Shown in pieces: positions 6,082 to 10,798 of a DNA stretch of 10,798 bases. How positions within the stretch are numbered: position 1 is the first letter of the stretch; each line of letters opens with the position of its first letter. The notes beneath the pieces were generated by a model. It did not search any database. It had not been told where the DNA came from and saw only the letters and a program-made list of their open reading frames with translations. The stretch covers positions 1 to 10,798 of the forward strand of contig DAOTYX010000162.1 of NCBI GenBank assembly GCA_034434635.1, read 5' to 3'. This DNA comes from DAOTYX01 sp034434635. GTDB lineage: Bacteria; Chloroflexota; Anaerolineae; B4-G1; DUEL01. The translations under genes were made by a program, and so were the position numbers.

Positions 6082-7467
6082 ATGGCCCACATGCCCGGAG
6101 AGATTGCCCGCGTCACGCCGCGAAGCCTGGCCGCCCGCGCCGGGCTGCAGCCAGGAGACGTCCTGCTGGCGGTCAACGGCCATCCACTGCGCGACGTTAT
6201 AGACGTGCAGTTCTACACCGCAGAGGAGCGGCTGACGTTTCACATCCGTCGCGGCGCGAGAGATCTCAGTCGCACGGTGCAGCGGCGGTACAACGAACCG
6301 CTGGGACTGGAGTTCGTCCACCCCCTCTTCGATGGCCAGATCCGCCGCTGCAACAACCACTGCGCCTTCTGCTTCGTCGCGCAGATGCCGCCGGGCCTTC
6401 GCCCGTCTTTGTACGTCAAGGACGACGATTACCGCTACTCTTTTCTCTTCGGCAGTTATGTTACGCTGACCAATCTGGACGAGACGGACTGGGCCCGCAT
6501 CGCCGAACAGCATCTCAGTCCGTTGTACGTCTCGGTCCACGCCACCGACCCCGACTTGCGCCAGCGTCTGCTTCACCACCCCGGCGCGCCGGATGTGCTG
6601 GCCCAGTTGCACCGCCTGGCGGAGATGGGGATCGAGGTCCACACGCAGGTCGTGCTGCTGCCAGGGATGAACGACGGCCCACACCTGGACCGCACCATCG
6701 GCGACCTGGCGGACCTCTACCCGGCGGTGGCGTCGGTCAGCGTCGTGCCAGTGGGGTTGACCCGCTTCCATCGCGGCGGCTGCCGCCCGGTCACGACGGA
6801 GACGGCGCGGGCGGTCTACGAGCAGGTGACGGGCTGGCAGGCGCGCCTCCTGCCCCGGCTGGGCCGCCGCTTCGTCTACCTCTCCGACGAGTGGTACCTG
6901 CGGCTGGGCGCGCCAGTCCCCCCCCTCTCCGCCTACGACGGGCTGGACCTGACAGAGAACGGGGTTGGGCTGGTACGGCGGTTCCTTGGTTCGGGGTTTC
7001 AGGTTTCAGGGTTTCAGGTTCCATCGTCCTCGGCGAACAACCTGAAACCTGATACTCAGCAACCTGAAACCACCCTGGTCACAGGCACCCTGTTCGCCCC
7101 CATCCTCCGTCAGGCAACGGCGCATCTGACCGGAGTTGAGGTCATACCGATCGTCAACCGCTTCTTCGGAGAGACGGTCACCGTGGCCGGGTTGCTGACC
7201 GCGCAGGACGTCATCGAGCAACTGCGCGAGCGGACCCTGGGCGAACAGGTCGTCCTGCCACGAGTGATGTTCGGGGGGCCGGAAGGGGAGTCCCTTGACG
7301 GATACAGGCCAGAGCAAATCGCCACCATGCTGGATCTTCCGGTGATCGTCTGGGATGGGAGTGAAGGCACTGGAAGAAGGGCGGCACTCAGGCCATACCG
7401 CCGGAGGGCTTCTTCACCGCTCACCTCGTGCCCTTCCGAAGGCTCGAAAGTGGCTGATCAAGGGTAG
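6082..7467 (+). CDS. DUF512-family PDZ/radical SAM protein
   Basis: A 461-residue protein with an N-terminal PDZ-like domain (about 5-45: RVTPRSLAARAGLQPGDVLLAVNG). A radical SAM core follows with the cluster motif C90-x3-C94-x2-C97 (CNNHCAFCF). The motif CFVAQMPPGLR, then KDDDYRYSFLFGSYVTLTNL, is diagnostic of the DUF512/TIGR03279-like family found in Firmicutes, Cyanobacteria and others. A [4Fe-4S] cluster and S-adenosylmethionine cleavage are expected; the biological substrate is not established. Residues about 304-331 (GSGFQVSGFQVPSSS ... QQPET) are encoded by inverted repeats at 6995-7071 and look like an insertion into a linker before the conserved TLVTGTLFAP. The last 30 residues are Arg/Ser-rich and look unconserved. 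The ATG at 6082 follows GAGGG by 6 nt; a TTG at 6055 and an ATG at 6091 are alternatives. Confidence 0.88.
   Translation: MAHMPGEIARVTPRSLAARAGLQPGDVLLAVNGHPLRDVIDVQFYTAEERLTFHIRRGARDLSRTVQRRYNEPLGLEFVHPLFDGQIRRCNNHCAFCFVAQMPPGLRPSLYVKDDDYRYSFLFGSYVTLTNLDETDWARIAEQHLSPLYVSVHATDPDLRQRLLHHPGAPDVLAQLHRLAEMGIEVHTQVVLLPGMNDGPHLDRTIGDLADLYPAVASVSVVPVGLTRFHRGGCRPVTTETARAVYEQVTGWQARLLPRLGRRFVYLSDEWYLRLGAPVPPLSAYDGLDLTENGVGLVRRFLGSGFQVSGFQVPSSSANNLKPDTQQPETTLVTGTLFAPILRQATAHLTGVEVIPIVNRFFGETVTVAGLLTAQDVIEQLRERTLGEQVVLPRVMFGGPEGESLDGYRPEQIATMLDLPVIVWDGSEGTGRRAALRPYRRRASSPLTSCPSEGSKVADQG
6995..7071. repeat. Inverted 11-mer repeats inside the radical SAM gene
   Basis: GGTTTCAGGTT occurs twice in the left arm (6995-7005, 7010-7020). 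Its reverse complement AACCTGAAACC occurs twice in the right arm (7039-7049, 7061-7071). The inner pair can form a perfect 11-bp stem with an 18-nt loop. The whole stretch is open in frame and translated. A related TTTCAGGTTACAGG sequence occurs in non-coding DNA at 10781-10794, so the sequence looks like intergenic repeat DNA caught inside a gene. Confidence 0.85.
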
Positions 7468-7518
7468 ACAGCCGGAGCCTTTCGTGCAATTCGTGGCAAG
7501 AATCGGTGTAGCGTAGCC

Positions 7519-7524
7519 AGGAGG
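7519..7524 (+). promoter_or_regulatory. Shine-Dalgarno of glmS (decides its start)
   Basis: AGGAGG, 5 nt before the ATG at 7530. The in-frame GTG at 7524 begins with the last base of this site. Only the ATG leaves Cys as residue 2, which the enzyme needs as its N-terminal nucleophile. Confidence 0.9.
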
Positions 7525-7529
7525 TGACG

Positions 7530-9374
7530 ATGTGTGGCATTGTCGGCTATGTGGGCGCACGACAGGCGATGCCCATCCTGCTGGAGGGGCTCAAGCGGCT
7601 GGAGTATCGCGGCTACGACTCCGCCGGCCTGGCCGTGGTGGAGCCTGACGGACGGATCGGCATCCGCCGGGAGGTGGGCAAACTGGCCCGCCTGGCGGAG
7701 AAGGTGCAGGCCGACCCGCTCGCCGGTGTGGTGGGCATCGGCCACACCCGCTGGGCGACTCACGGCGAGCCCGCCGAGCACAACGCCCACCCCCACCTGG
7801 GGCCGGCGGGGGACGTGGCGGTGGTCCACAACGGCATCATCGAGAACTTCCGCGCGCTGCGGGAGGAACTGCACGCTGAAGGGCACATCTTCCAGTCGGA
7901 GACCGATACCGAGGTCGTGGTCCACCTGGTCGAGGGGTACATGGCCGGCGGAGCCGACCTGGAGACGGCGGTGCGGCGGGCGTTGGAGCGCGTGCAGGGG
8001 GCCAACGCCTTCCTCTTCCTCAGCCGCCGCGCTCCCGACCGCATCGTCGCTGCGCGGCTGGGCAACGCCGGCGGCCTGGCGGTGGGCCTGGGCGACGGGG
8101 AGAACTTCGTCGCCTCCGACATCCCCGCCATCCTCGAACACACCCGCCGGATGGCCTTCCTCGAAAGCCGACAACTGGCCGTGGTGACGAGGGAAAGCGT
8201 GCAGGTGACCACCCTCGACGGTCAGCCGCTCCCCCTGCAGGTGACCACCATCCCCTGGGACCCCGTGGCGGCGGAGAAGGAGCCGTACCGTCACTTCATG
8301 CAGAAGGAAATCTACGAGCAGGCCCGCTCCATCACCGACACCATCCGCGGGCGGGCGGACTTCGAGGCCGGGCGGGTGCAACTGGAGGGGCTCAGCCTCA
8401 GCGCGGAGGAGGCGCGTCGCCTGCAACGGCTGGTCATCGTGGCTTGCGGTACTTCCGCCTACGCCGGGCTGGTGGGCAAGTTCATGATCGAGACACTGGC
8501 CCGCCTCCCCGTAGAGGTGGACTACGGCTCGGAGTTCCGCTACCGCGACCCGCTGATCAACGGGGAGAGCGCGCTATTGGCCATCACCCAGAGCGGGGAG
8601 ACGGTGGACACCCTGGCAGCAATGGAGGAGGGCCGGCGCAAGGGGGCGCGGCTGTGGGCCATCGTCAATGTCATCGGCAGCCAGGCGCAACGGCTCGCCG
8701 ACGGCGTCATCCTGATGCACGCCGGTCCGGAGATCGGCGTCGCCTCGACCAAGGCCTTCACCGCCAGCCTGGTAGACCTCTACCTGCTGGGCTGCTACCT
8801 GGGAGAGCAACGGGGCGTGCTGGATAGAGCCACCCTGTGCCAGCGCGTGGAAGACCTGGCGCGGCTGCCTCATCTGGTGGGACAGGTGCTGGAGCACGGC
8901 GACGAGTATACCCGCCTGGCGCAGGCCTTCTATGACCGGGAGCATTTCCTGTACCTGGGGCGCGGCATCAACTACCCTATCGCGCTGGAGGGAGCGCTCA
9001 AGTTGAAGGAGATCTCCTACATCCACGCCGAGGGCTACCCGGCCGGGGAGATGAAACACGGCCCCATCGCCCTGATTGACGAGCGCATGCCGGTCGTCGC
9101 CATCATCCCGCGCGACGGGGTGTACGACAAGATGGTGGGCCAGGTCGAGCAGGTGAAGGCACGCGGCGGCACGGTCATCGCTCTGGCCACAGAAGGCGAC
9201 GAAGAGATCGCGCACAAGGCCGACCACGTGCTCAGCCTTCCCGCCGTCCCGCCGCTGCTCTCGCCGGTGGTCAACGTCCTCCCGCTGCAGTTGCTGGCCT
9301 ACCACCTGGCGGTGCGGCGCGGCTGCGACGTGGACCAGCCGCGCAACCTGGCGAAGAGCGTGACGGTGGAATAG
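7530..9374 (+). CDS. glmS: Glutamine--fructose-6-phosphate aminotransferase (isomerizing)
   Basis: A 614-residue glucosamine-6-phosphate synthase. It makes GlcN-6-P from fructose-6-P and glutamine, the first step toward UDP-GlcNAc for peptidoglycan and other glycans. The N-terminal Ntn glutaminase domain begins MCGIVGYVG; Cys2 becomes the catalytic N-terminus after Met removal. Glutaminase motifs follow in order: LEYRGYDSAGLAV, GHTRWATHGEPAEHNAHPH, VVHNGIIENF and ETDTEVVVHL. Two SIS sugar-isomerase domains follow, with ACGTSAYAG, ITQSGETVDTLAAM, ASTKAFTASL and GYPAGEMKHGPIALID. The C-terminus DQPRNLAKSVTVE is canonical. Length is normal and no motif is missing. It lies 62 bp downstream of the radical SAM gene on the same strand; I see no clear promoter in that gap, so read-through is possible. 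No glmS ribozyme is evident upstream. Confidence 0.98.
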   Translation: MCGIVGYVGARQAMPILLEGLKRLEYRGYDSAGLAVVEPDGRIGIRREVGKLARLAEKVQADPLAGVVGIGHTRWATHGEPAEHNAHPHLGPAGDVAVVHNGIIENFRALREELHAEGHIFQSETDTEVVVHLVEGYMAGGADLETAVRRALERVQGANAFLFLSRRAPDRIVAARLGNAGGLAVGLGDGENFVASDIPAILEHTRRMAFLESRQLAVVTRESVQVTTLDGQPLPLQVTTIPWDPVAAEKEPYRHFMQKEIYEQARSITDTIRGRADFEAGRVQLEGLSLSAEEARRLQRLVIVACGTSAYAGLVGKFMIETLARLPVEVDYGSEFRYRDPLINGESALLAITQSGETVDTLAAMEEGRRKGARLWAIVNVIGSQAQRLADGVILMHAGPEIGVASTKAFTASLVDLYLLGCYLGEQRGVLDRATLCQRVEDLARLPHLVGQVLEHGDEYTRLAQAFYDREHFLYLGRGINYPIALEGALKLKEISYIHAEGYPAGEMKHGPIALIDERMPVVAIIPRDGVYDKMVGQVEQVKARGGTVIALATEGDEEIAHKADHVLSLPAVPPLLSPVVNVLPLQLLAYHLAVRRGCDVDQPRNLAKSVTVE

Positions 9375-9391
9375 CCTGCGCCGTTGGGCCC

Positions 9392-9481
9392 GTAGCGGCG
9401 GCGTAGGGATGCCTGCGGCGGCGTAGGGATGCCTGCGGCGGCATAGGGATGCCTGCGGCGGCATAGGGATGCCGCCGCTAC
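9392..9481. repeat. Internally expanded GTAG-footed palindrome
   Basis: The ends GTAGCGGCGGC (9392-9402) and GCCGCCGCTAC (9471-9481) are perfect 11-bp inverted repeats. Between and into them run four 20-bp tandem units starting at 9401, 9421, 9441 and 9461, each GCxTAGGGAT plus GCCTGCGGCG (x is G or A; the last unit ends GCCGCCGCTA). The last copies form a perfect 10-bp hairpin, 9455-9464 with 9469-9478, loop AGGG. Joining the outer foot to that hairpin gives one long palindrome with a 13-bp stem, so this looks like a simple REP-like hairpin enlarged by tandem duplication of its middle. It lies just after glmS. Confidence 0.88.
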
Positions 9482-9506
9482 GTGTCTTGAAGACATCGGA
9501 GGTCTT

Positions 9507-9540
9507 GTGTTGGGCGCGGTCTCATGCCCGCGCCCAACAC
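9507..9540. terminator. Perfect 13-bp hairpin between convergent genes, possible bidirectional terminator
   Basis: The arms GTGTTGGGCGCGG (9507-9519) and CCGCGCCCAACAC (9528-9540) pair perfectly around an 8-nt loop. It lies between the glmS stop (9374) and the stop of the opposing oxidoreductase gene (9551), where a shared terminator would be expected. Neither side has a T-tract, so intrinsic termination would be non-canonical. It could instead protect mRNA 3' ends. Confidence 0.5.
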
Positions 9541-9550
9541 CCCCACACGG

Positions 9551-10756
9551 CTACATCTCCTTCACCTTGCAGGGGAAGTCATACTTCTCCGTCAGCGCCA
9601 TGAACGGGTCGGGGTCGAAGGCCTCTGGCCCGAGCACCCCCACCCCCTTCCAGGCACCGCTGTTGAGCAGGTCCCAGGCGATGACCGGGTTGACCGCCGT
9701 CTGCCAGACCACCGCCTGCACGCCGTACTTGCGCATGCAGGTCTCGTTGTCGGCCACCTGGTAGATGTAGACCTGGCGTGGCTTGCCGTCCTTGATGCCC
9801 TTGACCCAGGTGCCGGCGCAGGTCTTGCCGAACATCTTGTCGCCCAGGTGAGCCGGGTCAGGAAGACAGGCGGCGACCACGTCGCGCGGGGCCACCATCA
9901 CCCCCTTGACGTTGATCGGCTCCTTGTTGTCCAGGCCGAGCATCTTGATCGTCTTCAGCACGCCGATGAACTGGTCGCCCAGGCCGTACTTGAAGGTGAC
10001 CCGCTTGCACTTGATCCAGCGCGGCACCAGCAGCACCTCCTCGTGCTCGACGTTGACGCACTCAATCGGGCCGATACCCTCGGGGAACTCAAAGACCTCC
10101 GGTTCGGAGAAAGGCTCGGTGGTGAACCAACCGCGATCCTTCTCCCAGATGACCGGCGGGTTGAGGCACTCCTCGATGGTCGTCCAGATCGAGAAGTTGG
10201 GGGCGAACTCGTAGCCGCGCACCTCCAGATTGGCCCCGTCGCGCACGCCGATCTCCTCGATCTCGTCGAAGAGGTGCTTCTCGGCGTAGCGGGCGAAGAC
10301 ATCCGCCAGGCCCGGCTCGACGCCCATCCCCAGCAGCGCCAGGAGGCCCTTCTTCTCCCACTGCTCGGCGCGCTCGAACTGGTAGTCCCCCAACTTGACC
10401 CCGCATCGGCGATAGGGATCGGTAGGATGGGGTTGCGAGAGGGTCATGGCCATGTCCATGTAGGTGCAGCCGTATTCGAACGCCGCGTCGAAGATCGCCT
10501 CGTTGAACACCGGGTCAACCGCGTTGTGGATCAGGTCCACCTTGTACTTGCGGGCCAAGTCCACGATCTGTTGCCGGTCGCTGGCGTCAATCCACTCCTC
10601 CGGGAACTTGTCCGGACGGCCCAGCTTCTGGCCCACCTCGCGGACGCGCTCGCGGTTGTAGTCCGCCAGGACGATCTGCTCCACCCAGGGCAGGTCTTTG
10701 GCAACGACGGCGATCGCCTCGCCAACGCCGCCCACACCGACAAGCAAGACTTTCAT
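9551..10756 (-). CDS. Saccharopine dehydrogenase-family NAD(P)-dependent oxidoreductase
   Basis: A 401-residue protein. The N-terminal Rossmann fold begins MKVLLVGVGGVGEA, with the GxGGxG dinucleotide loop at residues 7-12 and the acidic residue D32 (IVLADYNRER) at the end of the second strand. The middle (DLIHNAVDPVFNEAIFDAAFEYGCTYMDMA, then LLALLGMGVEPGLADVFARYAEKHL) is typical of the saccharopine reductase/carboxynorspermidine synthase family. These enzymes reductively join or split an amine and a 2-oxo acid or semialdehyde. No lysine or polyamine gene is adjacent, so the substrate is undetermined. The ATG at 10754-10756 follows a GGGAGGG-type Shine-Dalgarno (10761-10770). The length fits the family. 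It is convergent with glmS. Confidence 0.87.
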   Translation of the reverse strand: MKVLLVGVGGVGEAIAVVAKDLPWVEQIVLADYNRERVREVGQKLGRPDKFPEEWIDASDRQQIVDLARKYKVDLIHNAVDPVFNEAIFDAAFEYGCTYMDMAMTLSQPHPTDPYRRCGVKLGDYQFERAEQWEKKGLLALLGMGVEPGLADVFARYAEKHLFDEIEEIGVRDGANLEVRGYEFAPNFSIWTTIEECLNPPVIWEKDRGWFTTEPFSEPEVFEFPEGIGPIECVNVEHEEVLLVPRWIKCKRVTFKYGLGDQFIGVLKTIKMLGLDNKEPINVKGVMVAPRDVVAACLPDPAHLGDKMFGKTCAGTWVKGIKDGKPRQVYIYQVADNETCMRKYGVQAVVWQTAVNPVIAWDLLNSGAWKGVGVLGPEAFDPDPFMALTEKYDFPCKVKEM

Positions 10757-10798
10757 GGAATCCCTCCCTCACAGACTGTTTTTCAGGTTACAGGCCAC
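10757..10798. other. Upstream region of the oxidoreductase gene, with a partial short repeat
   Basis: Contains the GGGAGGG ribosome-binding site and, at 10781-10794, TTTCAGGTTACAGG, which resembles the repeat inside the radical SAM gene. The window ends before any promoter can be judged. Confidence 0.5.

Noticed and set aside
7468..7529. glmS ribozyme upstream of glmS
   Set aside because: The gap is only 62 bp and no ribozyme-like fold is evident; the known glmS ribozyme is much longer.
7458..8426. Minus-strand reading frame opposite glmS
   Set aside because: It is His/Val/Gly-rich antisense of a fully motif-supported glmS gene.
9483..9495. TGTCTTGAAGACA palindrome as an operator
   Set aside because: It is a 6-bp inverted repeat located between convergent gene ends, away from any start; chance or repeat debris is more likely.

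Overview
The window is GC-rich, densely packed bacterial chromosome. It carries housekeeping and metabolic genes broken up by several families of short palindromic and tandem repeats. No taxonomic marker gene is present. The DUF512-type PDZ/radical SAM protein, the compact gene order with good Shine-Dalgarno sequences, and the heavy load of heptamer-type and hairpin repeats would fit Chloroflexota (Anaerolineae or a relative), but this is inference only. I found no rRNA, tRNA, CRISPR array or prophage.

Left part (1-4403), all genes on the minus strand. malQ (GH77 4-alpha-glucanotransferase) is followed by a roughly 470-bp array of two-hairpin repeats. Next comes a REP-associated tyrosine transposase (RAYT, Y1/HUH family), then one more repeat unit, then an L-fucose-isomerase-like sugar isomerase. 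The isomerase overlaps by 4 bp (ATGA) the start of an M24/creatinase-type aminopeptidase P homologue that runs off the left edge. The RAYT gene is thus bracketed by same-orientation copies of one repeat, and it is visibly less GC-rich than its neighbours.

Middle part (4404-6081). A MaoC-like hot-dog hydratase and a metallo-beta-lactamase-fold hydrolase overlap by 8 bp, and malQ follows 65 bp further down; the three probably form one minus-strand transcription unit. A good sigma70-like promoter (TTGCGT, 17 bp, TACAAT) lies upstream of maoC. A short leader with small hairpins separates it from the divergent plus-strand gene.

Right part (6082-10798). The DUF512 PDZ/radical SAM gene has a repeat-derived hairpin sequence translated in frame. 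It is followed by glmS (glucosamine-6-phosphate synthase). glmS converges on a minus-strand saccharopine-dehydrogenase-like oxidoreductase. The gap between those two holds an internally expanded GTAG-footed palindrome and a perfect 13-bp hairpin that could serve as a terminator.

The strongest unusual signal is the RAYT plus its candidate substrate array. Each complete unit is 60 bp: an outer TTTGGA/TCCAAA stem enclosing two GC-rich hairpins whose stems are nearly invariant while their loops vary. I see no evidence for an entirely new defence or biosynthetic system.
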